Below are positions 51,106-63,058 of a DNA stretch of 64,000 nucleotides, one piece after another (positions within the stretch are counted from its first letter, which is position 1; every line of letters starts with the position of its first letter). Position numbers and translations under genes: made by a program. Under the pieces are notes generated by a model, which was given only the letters and a program-made list of their open reading frames with translations, did not search any database and had not been told where the DNA came from. Origin of the DNA: Lucifuga dentata (lineage: Eukaryota; Chordata; Actinopteri; Ophidiiformes; Bythitidae). The stretch covers positions 1 to 64,000 of the forward strand of contig VXCM01003304.1 of NCBI GenBank assembly GCA_014773175.1, in the 5' to 3' direction.

Positions 51106-51716
51106 ATTGAGCTGCTGTGTGTGAGCTGTAGTTTGATAAATAGTTCTCAGGGTTTGTTTGGACTTGCTCTGAGACAATTCAGATTTATGTTGCAAATTCC
51201 ACCCATCTAATAAGGAGGTAGACCAGAGTAAACCATGAAATTATTTGCTGATACTATTCTCAGTAGAGAATATTCTATTCTATTCTCAGTAGAGTGTTGT
51301 CCTGCTGCTGAAAAGCCTCGGACACATTTTTTTTAGATGCCCATCCAGCTGATCACAAATTGGATTAAATTTCCTCTGAGGATGCTAAGAAAGTCTTTGT
51401 AACAAATCAGCAAAAAATACATCTTATAACCTGTTGTGATTTTAAGAAAATTAGGGAGGTTAAACAGCATTGTCCTCATTATCTCAGAAAAAAATAAAAT
51501 AAAAAAAAATGACACTTACTGTATGCTTATATTTTTCTACAGTTGCATTTTGTTTTGGCTAAAAATTTGGCTCCAGTTTGCTTACGATCAGTGTTTTTTG
51601 GGTGTTTTAGTGATGCCAGCTAATTGGCAAAATTTTTGTTTTAAGTGACAAGCACAGTTTGCTTGCAGAATCATTTAGGAATGAAATGTGTTTGTTGTTG
51701 TTTTAGTCATTAGATG

Positions 51717-53004
51717 AGGTGTGAACAACACAAGGTGGAGCTGAACCTCATATGATCAGACTAAAAAGAGACATCTGACAAAGTGGGGAAGTTCTGTGTA
51801 TCTCCCCAGATACACAAAACTTGCTTGCTTCACATTTTCGACACGTTCTATGCACAATAATTCAGATTCTGCAAGTTAGAGGTATTCCGCCATCAGCCTT
51901 TAGCTTCATTTACACAAATTTTGGCTGGTTTCAAAGTTTAGATGATGAAATTCCATGTGCATGCAGCTCTACTAGGCTTTTAGAGAGCACGTCTTACCAA
52001 GTCAATGGTGGTGAGAGAGGTGAAATAAAACAAAAAAACATCACGAGAGGCAATTAGTGGCGCTTTGCCATCATGTGGAGCATCTCTACTCCAGTTGATG
52101 CTCAGCTGCAGTTGATTGTGCTTTCAGTGGACTTTGTCAAAAACAAGGTGACAGAGCAGCGTCAGCGAGGCGAGACGCACTGTGTCGTGTCACAACCTAT
52201 AATCCTTCATCTTTAGTGTTACTTATTGTGCATAGACACACTATCAAGTAAAACTGTAATGTTAAAAATGTAGTATTGTGCCATAAGGGTCTGCCTCTCT
52301 TAGGTTCCATCTTGCAAAAACTATGTGAACCATATGCTGAAAGTGAACTGCTTAGAGCATAGGTGTGAACAACACAAGGTGGAGCTGAACCTCATATGAT
52401 CAGACTAAAAAGAGACATCTGACAAAGTGGGGAAGTTCTGTGTATCTCCCCAGATACACAAAACTTGCTTGCTTCACATTTTCGACACGTTCTATGCACA
52501 ATAATTCAGATTCTGCAAGTTAGAGGTATTCCGCCATCAGCCTTTAGCTTCATTTACACAAATTTTGGCTGGTTTCAAAGTTTAGATGATGAAATTCCAT
52601 GTGCATGCAGCTCTACTAGGCTTTTAGAGAGCACGTCTTACCAAGTCAATGGTGGTGAGAGAGGTGAAATAAAACAAAAAAACATCACGAGAGGCAATTA
52701 GTGGCGCTTTGCCATCATGTGGAGCATCTCTACTCCAGTTGATGCTCAGCTGCAGTTGATTGTGCTTTCAGTGGACTTTGTCAAAAACAAGGTGACAGAG
52801 CAGCGTCAGCGAGGCGAGACGCACTGTGTCGTGTCACAACCTATAATCCTTCATCTTTAGTGTTACTTATTGTGCATAGACACACTATCAAGTAAAACTG
52901 TAATGTTAAAAATGTAGTATTGTGCCATAAGGGTCTGCCTCTCTTAGGTTCCATCTTGCAAAAACTATGTGAACCATATGCTGAAAGTGAACTGCTTAGA
53001 GCAT
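51717..53004. repeat. Perfect 644-bp tandem duplication
   Basis: 51717-52360 and 52361-53004 are identical wherever I compared them and abut with no n or spacer. The small 78-codon frame (51821-52057 and 52465-52701) appears in both only because of the duplication and looks non-coding. Very recent duplication, copy-number variant or assembly error. Confidence 0.9.
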
Positions 53005-53393
53005 TCTGGAAAAGTCCTTTACTCAAAATAATCCTACATGATAATGAATTGATCCTCAAACCTTTCAAATATTGCTTCCCATACTCATCATTGTTTATAT
53101 TCATATATCTGTAGCTGCTTGTGGTTTATTTTTAGAATTTTTTTTTTTTAAGCTTATTTGTATTTTCAAACCTTTTTCCTATGGACAAAGCATATTTGTC
53201 CCCTAACAAATACAAACATCAACTATTTTCTGTTGCACGCAGCTGCCTTGCCTTTCTGCTGTGGAAATACTTTCTCCATACACACTTCCCTACACATTGT
53301 TTTTTCATTTCCATGCTTTCACTCATTCATTTAGTTTTATTCTTTTGGGTTTTTCCCAGCTTGGATTCTCAGATGGTTGGCTGATTTGTATGC

Positions 53394-53419
53394 ATTTGCA
53401 TAATGAATGTCATTTGCAT
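53394..53419 (+). promoter_or_regulatory. Two perfect POU octamers (ATTTGCAT) 18 bp apart
   Basis: Octamers at 53394-53401 and 53412-53419, the first followed by AATGAA (SOX-like position). It lies 3 kb downstream of mir-9. POU/SOX composite sites are common in neural enhancers; function is inferred. Confidence 0.4.
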
Positions 53420-53461
53420 GCTCAGGGGCAGACCATAGCATGAGAATGGGCCTGTGCTGGT

Positions 53462-53464
<3 letters not shown>

Positions 53465-53500
<36 letters not shown>
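53465..53500. repeat. (TG)n microsatellite
   Basis: About 18 units. Confidence 0.95.
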
Positions 53501-53504
<4 letters not shown>

Positions 53505-53735
53505 GAGCATTTGCGTGGTGTATATTAAGCCCACGTAAATTACACATTTTAACACAAACAGAGTCACAGTGTATTATTTGGCACCCACTCTGTACAAACA
53601 CTTGACTTTGTTCTTCCTTTGTGACAAGAGAAAAATGAATGTGTGAGTTTGTGTCAGTGAGAGTTTGTGTGTTGATGTGTGAGAGAATTCTTCCTCTGTC
53701 TGTGGTGCATGTAGGGCAGCAATCTGATGATCATG

Positions 53736-53736
<1 letters not shown>

Positions 53737-53772
<36 letters not shown>
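53737..53772. repeat. (CT)n microsatellite
   Basis: About 18 units. Confidence 0.95.
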
Positions 53773-53775
<3 letters not shown>

Positions 53776-53929
53776 CCTGTCTCTCCCGTCTTGGTAACCG
53801 TTCAGCAATGCACCTACCAGAAGAATGAAAATTAGAGACACCTCCTCAATCCCATAATCCTCCTCTTCTCCAACCCCTCCCTTGCCAGTTTGTCCTCTTC
53901 TCCCACTCGGCAAGTCACAGTCCTGCCAC

Positions 53930-54245
53930 CATTTTAGGTGTAAGACTGGCACAAAATGGCAGCTGAAAAAAGGAACATGGATAGCCAGCACAGCACCTTC
54001 CCCCATTTCACATTGACTCGGATCCTTTCCGCGCCATTGGCTGCCTCAAGACAGTGTTAATTACAGCCAGTGTGTTAATTGTAGAGATCGCCCCAAGAGA
54101 CCTGGTGGAAGGGATGAGATAGGAGCAAATCGTAGAGCCAGTAGCTTTTAGTGTCGACAAGCTGGCATTTTTGAGGGCAGCTGCAGTTCCTGTGTGGCGC
54201 TCATTGTGCCCCTTGTCACGCCGCACATGGTGACGATCGTCCATT
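53930..54245. promoter_or_regulatory. Candidate conserved regulatory block 3' of mir-9
   Basis: Complex, repeat-free, CpG-retaining sequence with TTAATTACAG and TTAATTGTAG cores and E-box-like CAGCTG, in AT-rich surroundings. No coding similarity. Probably a conserved non-coding element. Confidence 0.35.
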
Positions 54246-55104
54246 TTGTGCGTTTACAAAGATGCTCTGAAACATTTTCTCTTGAGCACTTGGCTTATGT
54301 GACATTAATTCAGTTATAGTCCAGGGTTTTAATTATCAGGCATTCTAATTTGCATTCACACAGTTGTTATCTTTGCATGTGGAGCACTGGAACATAAATT
54401 TAGATTGCATGCATTGCTGAGATTTCTGAAATCCACTCAGATCATAATCCATGCGTTATGTGCAGTAGACTCCCTATTTGGCTACAGAACAAAATGATTT
54501 AGTATTTGTGGAAAACAAGTGTGTGGATATTCCAAACTTCCAGATCTACCTGGAAAGGTCACAAGAAGATAAAGTCATTTATCAGTTCTCTCCAATTTGA
54601 CATCTCGAATCTCCATCATGTCAGCGTTAAAGATCATTTTAAAATGGATTAGTAAGTATTTTTCAAATCAAACGTTAGTTAATGACTTTTACACATCCAA
54701 GAGGCAAGAAAAATGACAAACATTTCGATCATGCAACTGCAGTAAAAACATGAAAATTGATACTATTGGAGTTATGATTGCTGATTTGGGCAAGTATTCA
54801 GCAGGGATTATGATGATTAGGTTTACTTCCTGGTTTTTGACCTGGCCACTGAGTCTCAGTCTCCCACCATCAGAATACAAGGGATCCACCTGAGATCGTT
54901 GAGATAAGTGCAAAGAGGAAGGAAAGAAGAGAGCATGAATGAGTGAGAAAGAATGGACGGAATGGGGNGAAAAAGTCTGCGACAGTGAGGTCTCAATAGT
55001 GAGAGGCCTTCTTTGTGTTTCTGTGTGAGGTTTATTTTGGGGGTTTAGGGGTCTGAGGAGGGAGGGGAAGACGAGAGGGCGGGGATCCTATCCTGGACCC
55101 TCAG

Positions 55105-55290
55105 ACAAGCGGCACATTGTCCTCCCCAATGTGTGGCGGCACTTGTGGCGTAACGCCATTATTTAGGCCAGTGGAGGGAACGGGAGTCTGGAGACCAGCT
55201 TAACCAAAACGCCAATTAGAGCCAGATCGTCCTGATTAATGGAAGGGGGAGATTGGTAAACAATGCCGGCCATTGTTAACGTAACCCCCN
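55105..55290. promoter_or_regulatory. Candidate conserved regulatory block (homeodomain/SOX-like motifs)
   Basis: Dense motifs: GCCATTATTTAGG, CCAATTAGAG, CCTGATTAATGG, AACAATGCCGGCCATTGTTAA (an inverted pair of ACAAT/ATTGT SOX-like cores). CpG-rich relative to flanks. It is cut by a single n at 55290. Confidence 0.35.
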
Positions 55291-55902
55291 ACCTTCTCAC
55301 ACACAAACACACACCCCTACCCCACTGCTTCATTCATGCAGAGACCCTCTATCCCTACCGCATCTGATGCACATACATATGGGAACACATACACTTTGAC
55401 TGTCATGCCATGCTCAGAGACCTTCCATTAACATGCTGCTCTTAGCTCCTTTCTGACTGTATCCACCCACGTGGAGCAATTTTAGATTTCAGAGCCTCAC
55501 TGTAAAAGGTTAAGCCTCGCACATACATGAGAATTATTTATTTATCCACAGATGAATAATTTGAGTCATTATGTATAATGAAAAATCTCAAATTAATGAA
55601 AAAAAAGGCAGTTGTATTTCTTTAGTTGGACTCGTATGTTAATCACACTCCATACAACGCTTGGTTCTGCATTTCAATATGTCCTACTTTATTGTTTTTT
55701 TAAGCATATGCACTGAATAATTAGCCACCACATACTCCAATCAGGGGCATGCCAATGTGGGGTTGCCATGGCGACCCCATCATTCTCCCCCTTCCCAATC
55801 CCCTCCTCATCCCCCGCTTCGACCAGTCGCAAACAGGACGGATAAAAATAAAGCGTGGGAAAAACACTTTGGTGGCTTAGACAATGATGGGGGTGGGGGG
55901 TG

Positions 55903-56310
55903 NNNNNNNNNNNNNNNNNNNNNNNNNNNNNNNNNNNNNNNNNNNNNNNNNNNNNNNNNNNNNNNNNNNNNNNNNNNNNNNNNNNNNNNNNNNNNNNNNN
56001 NNNNNNNNNNNNNNNNNNNNNNNNNNNNNNNNNNNNNNNNNNNNNNNNNNNNNNNNNNNNNNNNNNNNNNNNNNNNNNNNNNNNNNNNNNNNNNNNNNNN
56101 NNNNNNNNNNNNNNNNNNNNNNNNNNNNNNNNNNNNNNNNNNNNNNNNNNNNNNNNNNNNNNNNNNNNNNNNNNNNNNNNNNNNNNNNNNNNNNNNNNNN
56201 NNNNNNNNNNNNNNNNNNNNNNNNNNNNNNNNNNNNNNNNNNNNNNNNNNNNNNNNNNNNNNNNNNNNNNNNNNNNNNNNNNNNNNNNNNNNNNNNNNNN
56301 NNNNNNNNNN
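55903..56310. other. Assembly gap (408 N)
   Basis: Run of n between G-rich and T-rich low-complexity ends. Confidence 1.
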
Positions 56311-56990
56311 TTTTTTTTTTTTTTTGGGGGGGGCAGGGTAGGCACACATTTTTACCTAGTCTTTCTGTGTATGATGTGTGTGTGTGTGCATGTGTGTGTA
56401 TGTGCGTTAGCATGCTCTCTATCGGCAGTGAATGTAAATTTACAGTATACAAAGTTTTTACGCTAAAACACAAATGGTGTAGTAATATATATTTTTGGCA
56501 TCACTGTTAGTTTTACACTTTCTCTGCGAAGTGTGAAAAATTTGATATAAAAATGATGGAAATTTACTGTTTTTAACATCCTCTTCCTCCTTCTTCCAGC
56601 TGTCAGNGATATAAAAATGATGGAAATTTACTGTTTTTAACATCCTCTTCCTCCTTCTTCCAGCTGTCAGTTTGGAACTGTAGCTCAGCTTCCTCTCCAC
56701 ACATCCGTGAGGCTTCGACAGGATGCCAACAACACCAAAAACCGACATGAAACAACCTCTCTTATTATTTTGGGTGGAGGCAGCTGATCAAATACAGGAT
56801 CAAAATTTTGGATTCAGCCAGAGCGGCCAGCTACAAACACCCACTAGTGGACTGAGTCTTAAAACTGGTAATGGATATAAAATTCACAGTTGTCGTGAGT
56901 AACGTCAAAATACACCTAATAAGAAGAGAAAAAACACTGATTTATTCTGAGGCTGAAATTGTGAGATGACTTAAAGCACAAGATAGGATG

Positions 56991-56991
<1 letters not shown>

Positions 56992-57042
<51 letters not shown>
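56992..57042. repeat. (TG)n microsatellite
   Basis: About 25 units. Confidence 0.95.
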
Positions 57043-57044
<2 letters not shown>

Positions 57045-58530
57045 TTTAGATTCTCAGGAATTCAATGTACTGCAAGAATATCACAGCACATTGGTACAAA
57101 TAAGGTTTTCCTGCAGGTTGCCAATTTGACTGAATGGTACCTATATGTGTCTATGTCTATGTCTATATGTGTATCTATATATATGGAATCTATATATTGC
57201 ATACACCTTTAGTTAAAAAGTAATATTTTGTCCTTGTCCTTTTAATCGTACAAAAACGGGATGCTTTTTTTTTTTTTTTTAANTTTTTTTTTTTTTTTTA
57301 ACTATGCAAGAGAAAATTAGTTTGATAGTGTTGTTAAGTTTGCACTGATAGTATTAGTGTTTGAACTAATTAGCAGTTTTGTTAAGTTTGCACATTATTG
57401 TTAAGTTTGCACGATATTGTTAAGTGTGCATGATGAAAGCTAAATCTGCTGAATTGTGGGACACATTGTATATAGGAGCACGTGCAATTTGTCAATCTTT
57501 TTATCTTTTTCAGTGGTTTTCGTTAGCAGAATTTTAATGTTTCACATGAGCTGGATTTAATCAGTAGTTTGTAGCAGTCAGCTTCAACCTTTATTTAGTT
57601 CCAGTTTTGTTTCTGTTGTGTCAAATTGGCTGATCTGATGATTTAATGCAAACACTCGAATGTTTAGCATTTATTTCATGGTGAACAAAAATGAAATTAT
57701 GTGCAATACGTTCTATGTGGCTTGAATGTGCTGTAAAAATGTTATGCAACTGTAATATTTTGCACTATGAGTTAGTTTCAGGTGTTGTATGAGCTGGATT
57801 TGCACGACTCATAAGTATGCAACTGTGTACATTGCAGCGAGTATAATCAATAAAAGTACTAATGTTTACAATAACTGTGTATGCTGATTTGTTTATCTCT
57901 GATTTGTTTCTTAATTCTATTATCTGACATCAGAATGTAGAATGTAAACGAAGATCATCAAAATATAATTGTACAACTTGTTAAAGAATGTTTGAATTGA
58001 AAATGACATTCCTTTACATAAGACGGGAATATGCGTTTTGAGAGACTGTTTTGGAATAATTAAATTTTTTTCTAAATGATTATTAAAGAATATAAAAATT
58101 AGAAACTATCCAGGTCAAATTTCTGTCCAGCCATAAACAGTGAACCATATGCTCACATTAGCACTAAATCGCTGATCAGTGTTTACACATAATGCACAAA
58201 AAGCAGACACACACCTGGGTAATGTGTGTGTGTGTGTGTCTGGGGCACTACGGCACAGCTACTGTTGAGAAAACAGGCCAGCGGATCCAGCTGCTGCTCT
58301 GCAGCATGGAGCATCTGGAAAGATCAACTCTTCACTCAGCTCAGCAAACAAACACTCGGGGGTCAAAGGTCACATATAGCAAAGAGAATTCTGAGCTTTA
58401 GTAGTACGGATTGTAAATATAGTAAATTTGATTTGCTCAGCATAAGCAGTTATCCAAGTTGCAGTACAGGATGTTTCCTTATTAGCGATCATCTCAATGT
58501 TCATTGAAAATGTCAGAGTAATGAACAAGA

Positions 58531-58610
58531 AGATGATGATGATGATGACAACGATGATGATGATGATGACGATGACGATGATGATGACGATGATGATGAT
58601 GATGATAATG
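58531..58610. repeat. (GAT)n imperfect array with GAC variants
   Basis: About 26 trinucleotide units, creating an apparent poly-Ile/Val frame on the minus strand that is not a gene. Confidence 0.9.
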
Positions 58611-59047
58611 ACCACACTGAGAGTTCTGCTATGAGTGAATTAGAAACGTGTGGGACCTTTACATTTATTTGAAACCTATTTATAACTGGAAACTAAATCA
58701 TGGTTCTCTAATGAGACATGCAGCAGACAGTTTGTTTTACAATCAAAGAAAGCTTGACTATGTTTAAGGCTTAACTTCTTGACCTTTCTCATGCACCTTC
58801 ATTTATATAAGCACCAGTTAAGAGTCCCATTATGATCTGAGAACTCAGTAATTAAAAGGTCCTCAACTACAAATAGTTTTTGGCGAAACTCAGCAATCAT
58901 GAAATATCAGCCCTGTGGAGTCTTTTACTCCAACAAATAAAAGACTGTCCTAAAGAGAAACTGATGACAATAAATGATCTACAAATTTTGATTGATATGG
59001 TCTGAGTTTATTTGATATGGCTACCTTTAAGCGGCATTGTTGTTATT

Positions 59048-59260
59048 TTTCAGCCTTATCTCCTTCCTTGTCAAAAAACTTCCAGCTGGAGGGATTTTAG
59101 TCTCGGTGTCATAGAAGTCTCTTCCTTGGCTATTCAAAACATCCTCCATAACTGATATGACATCATCAGCAAGGGTACAACAGGTTCCAGATCAAGCCTC
59201 TTTCATGTTTGGGAAGAGATGAAAATCTGAAGGGGCCGAATCAGGTGAGAAAAATAGGTA
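59048..59260 (-). pseudogene. Degraded mariner-like transposase C-terminal remnant
   Basis: Minus-strand translation shows SPDSAPSDFHLFPNMKE (the end of the mariner catalytic D..D region), then SVMEDVLNSQGRDFYDT, with stop codons and frame loss. No intact frame or termini found. Confidence 0.55.
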
Positions 59261-60344
59261 AGGAAAATAATTCAAAGCCACAATCAGGTAGCAGCCAGCA
59301 AACACATAATCAATTTTATGTGGGTTAGTTTGTTCAATTTGTACAACATACTGAGCTTTGGGTACCTGTGGAACAATATGGAGCTACACAAGCACTCACT
59401 ATCAACTAACAATCAAAGAGCAAACTGTCAGCAACCCTGATCATAAAAACACGTATACAGTTCAAAGAAACAAACTTCAACAACACACGGAGAAGTATCA
59501 ACTCTTGTAAACATGAGAATTTGCATTGATGCTGATTAATATGTAAAAAAAAAAAAAAAAAATNAAAAAAAAAAAAAAAAAATTACTTGTGAACAAAATG
59601 AGAAGGGCCATATGACGGGTAGGTAGACCACTGCTACAGACCAGACAGCAGAAAGTTACAGCGAACGCCTGCTTATAATGGAATCAATAACAAAACAAAA
59701 GCTCATGTCTGGGAGGAAAATCGTGGGAAGTGCCACCAAGAGCCTGATTATCATTCTGGACTGCAAGTCCCAATAGGCAGTCTCTTCTCGAACCTCCCCC
59801 CACCAAGAGCTGAAGAATGGCTGGACGGGAGGGGAGGGGGGTTGATGGGAGAGGTTGCACAGGGCCAGACGGAGGATACAGAAAGTCAAGGAAGACAGCT
59901 TCACAAAGACAGGCACAGTGCTGGCGGGGTTCGAATGNGGGGGGTGGACATCTTTGGACTGCAACCATGAAATCAGGCGGTGAGAGGTGACGGGGTTCAA
60001 GTTCAAGAGCAAATTCTCATCTGCATGTGAGGTGATGAAACTGAAATGGAGCCATCAAACCTTCCTAACTTCAAGCTGTTTAATAGTCTAAGTCTTCTTA
60101 GCGTGGGAATCTAACAAAATTTGTAAGGGAATTATGTATTTTCCAAACCTTGGACTTGTAAAAGAACTATTTGTTCTTAAGACCTTTGTGAATATAACTG
60201 ACTCCAGAAAATTTATAGTTTCACTAAAGTTAACAAATTGTGCAAAGACGTATGATTACCATCAACTATACAGTCAATTAGAAGTGCTTGGCCTATGTTT
60301 TATATATTACATTTTGGCCTATAACCTCATTTTTATGACCCTCA

Positions 60345-60382
60345 ACAGGACAAACGGGTTTAGAAAATGGATGGATGGATGA
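60345..60382 (+). mobile_element. Retroposon tail-like fragment ending in (ATGG)n
   Basis: AACAGGACAAACGGGTTTAG then AAAATGGATGGATGGATG resembles the common 3' tail of teleost short retroposons. The body is absent or unrecognisable. Confidence 0.4.
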
Positions 60383-60534
60383 AGCAATGTAACTGTAAAT
60401 TCATTATAATTATTGTAAACTTAAAAAGAGAACAGTTTAGCTTTTTAACTTTACTACATATAACTAAGAATATATATATCCCTCCAATTAGGCTCCTCAG
60501 CAGACAACCTAACATATTTGTCTTACAGTTGCTA

Positions 60535-60570
<36 letters not shown>

Positions 60571-60782
60571 AGTAAATTCTATATTAACTTACTGCAACAT
60601 ATACATATCATGAAAAACAAAACAGAGAAATAACTTATGCATAAAAAGCTGAATGAAGGTCCTCATCTATTTGGGGTGACCCATAAATTAAGTTTGGCAT
60701 GAAGGAGGCCACGAGATGTGACCTCAGGGCAAAGGACAATGGTCACTTCCTCTTTAATTTGTCACCTCTCTAGCCACTATTG

Positions 60783-60785
<3 letters not shown>

Positions 60786-60862
<77 letters not shown>
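60786..60862. repeat. (TG)n-(AG)n compound microsatellite
   Basis: About 19 TG units followed directly by about 19 AG units. Confidence 0.95.
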
Positions 60863-60866
<4 letters not shown>

Positions 60867-63008
60867 GATTTGGTGGCCTTTTCTACCCACAAGTTGCATG
60901 ACCTTTGAACCCTTTCATTGTTGTTCTGTTTCCTCATTGGGGATTTCTCATAATACACCTGCAAGAGCCACCTGTTGGGTTTGTGTCCAGACATCCTCCT
61001 AAACTTATAGCATACATTGCATAGTTTGGTTGAGGCAATGCTGAAAGAAACATAAAATAAATAAATTTATTGTATTTCTGGATTACTTCTTAATCATACC
61101 ACATTTTGAATATTTCATCTTGAAACACTTCAACAGAATTTTGGTGAATGTGGAAAGTTAAAAAGTCAAAAATTCTCTGCCAATTCCTAAACTGCAGAGC
61201 AGGGGTCAAGCTTGGATAAAGAGGTTGTTGACCTGGTGATTTGCTGTGTTTAACCTCTTGGCCTGCTTTTGATGGGAGCTCAGAGGTCACAAGGGGTCGA
61301 CGGGAAGCCCTCCATGGATGGCCAGACAGGAGAATGAAGTGTGTCGCCCATCTGAGCTGGCCGTGGAAATTTATTTCCACACACGTGCGCACAGACAGAC
61401 ACACATACACAGAAACATAGCCTCCAAAATATGCAAGTATGCACAGAGCAGTGCAGAAACAATTCAGTCTGGCCACACATTTAAAAAGAATCCCTTGACT
61501 TTTGCCTATTGTCACATTAGCACATATTGTTTAGCTCATAATTGAAATACTGAATGCATAACAAAGATCATGCATGGGAATGCTCAGTTGAACCTCAATC
61601 CACAAATGAACATTGTTTCCCATTTCTTCCTCTGTCTAAAAGTCATCCTCTCACTGCTTTCCCACAAAAACAGTCTAGTGGGTGCTATTGAAAATTTTGT
61701 GAATTATCTCTCAACTTTCCCAGACCATTGACAGAGGGGCACCGAGCTCAATGGGAAAACAATCTCTTATAGATTCTGATATAAACCAATCCGTCCAGAT
61801 GAAGACACAGGCACAAAACATGACTAGAAATCAGCCATGAGTATGTCATGGCATGCTGGAGAGTCTGACTACTTAATTAAACATATAAAAAGACGGGTCA
61901 GACGGAGCAGGCAGCCAAAGAAAAGCAGGCGAGATGAGGCCCTTCAAAGTGTCTGCGTCACACTGTGGGTGTGTGTGTGTCTGGGTAGTGGTGTGAGAAA
62001 GTGTGTACTGTGCTGTTTGCATGTCTGAGTCTTGCCGATGCGGGTCTGTGTCTATCTGTGTTTAGGAATGTGTCTGTGTCTGGAAAGTGTGTGTAAGCGT
62101 GTGTTTGCATGTGTGACGATGATGATGATCAGTATACGCCAAATGTTACAGACCACCAGGAAGACAGGATGCTGATGATATGCTGACAGTTGGTTTGACA
62201 GACAGTTTGGCTGAATAGTAATCTTCTATGTCCATAAAACACTGTAAAAAAAAAAAAATCATCTATGAGAAACAAGCAAAATATTCTGTAATCTAATGAA
62301 AACATCAAGGATTAAATAAAATAATCTGGGGCAACTACTACAACATTTAGCCACAGCAAAACACAATCTGAGCTAAAAGCTAATAATAAATACTTAGATA
62401 ATCAGAAGATGAGAAATATGTCAGAGTCATTGATGGTGACAATAAATCAGAATCATGATCAGACTATGATCCTATTATCTTGATCTGATCTGAGGTCTGT
62501 GGTGGGTTAGTAGCACAGAGTGAACCCTCAGCGTGGGTGAGAACCAAATGGGAACCTTCCATCATAGCCGCAGATATTTGTTGTCTACGAGACATAAAAG
62601 AGAGGTCAAAGGTCAAATAGGTTCACAGGAACTAGAGGCTTTCACATGTTAATGCATGTGAAAAACATTGAGAGATGATTATGTGGTTGTCAGGATACTG
62701 TGTTTATTTAAGTGCATCATCTGCTGAATTACAATCAAACATTTGACGGACATGTTTACTTAGTTGTTGGATATGAATAAGCTTAAATGTTAAAAAGATT
62801 CACGTATCTCACCAAACAACGTAAAGCTTCAACGAAACTCAACCCAGTTTTAAGGGGAAGATATTAAATAAACTGAACAACATCATTAATTATTGGTTAA
62901 TTATTATTAGTAAACCAAATACTACACATAACTGTATCAGTGTAACTATATCATGCCGAATGTAAAATTTGAGTTGTTTCTTTTTATTTCAAAAGTCGGT
63001 TATTTCTT

Positions 63009-63043
<35 letters not shown>

Positions 63044-63058
63044 ATGTGTGTGTGTGTG
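63009..63058. repeat. (CT)n-(GT)n compound microsatellite
   Basis: About 12 CT units, then GT units with one interruption. Confidence 0.9.

Larger units (their letters stand above)
50386..51716. other. Region downstream of mir-9
   Basis: Two long (TG)n tracts (50524-50568; 51039-51077 followed by (GA)n) and poly-T. No gene recognised. Confidence 0.5.
56311..59040. other. Intergenic, microsatellite-rich
   Basis: It includes a 63-bp single-n duplication (56544-56606 and 56608-56670), (TG)n at 56992-57042, a poly-T run around n 57283, and an imperfect (GAT/GAC)n array at 58531-58610. No gene supported. Confidence 0.5.

Noticed and set aside
51821..52701. Duplicated 78-codon frame seen twice
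   Set aside because: Repetition is due to the 644-bp tandem duplication; no conserved motif, so not evidence of selection on a protein.
55689..56510. Long frames running through the N gap
   Set aside because: Mostly unknown bases; no real coding content.
58370..58615. Ile/Val-rich minus-strand frame
   Set aside because: Translation of a (GAT/GAC)n microsatellite.
61090..61515. 141-codon minus-strand frame
   Set aside because: Longest late frame, but no recognisable domain, start context or splice support; includes a CA-rich stretch.
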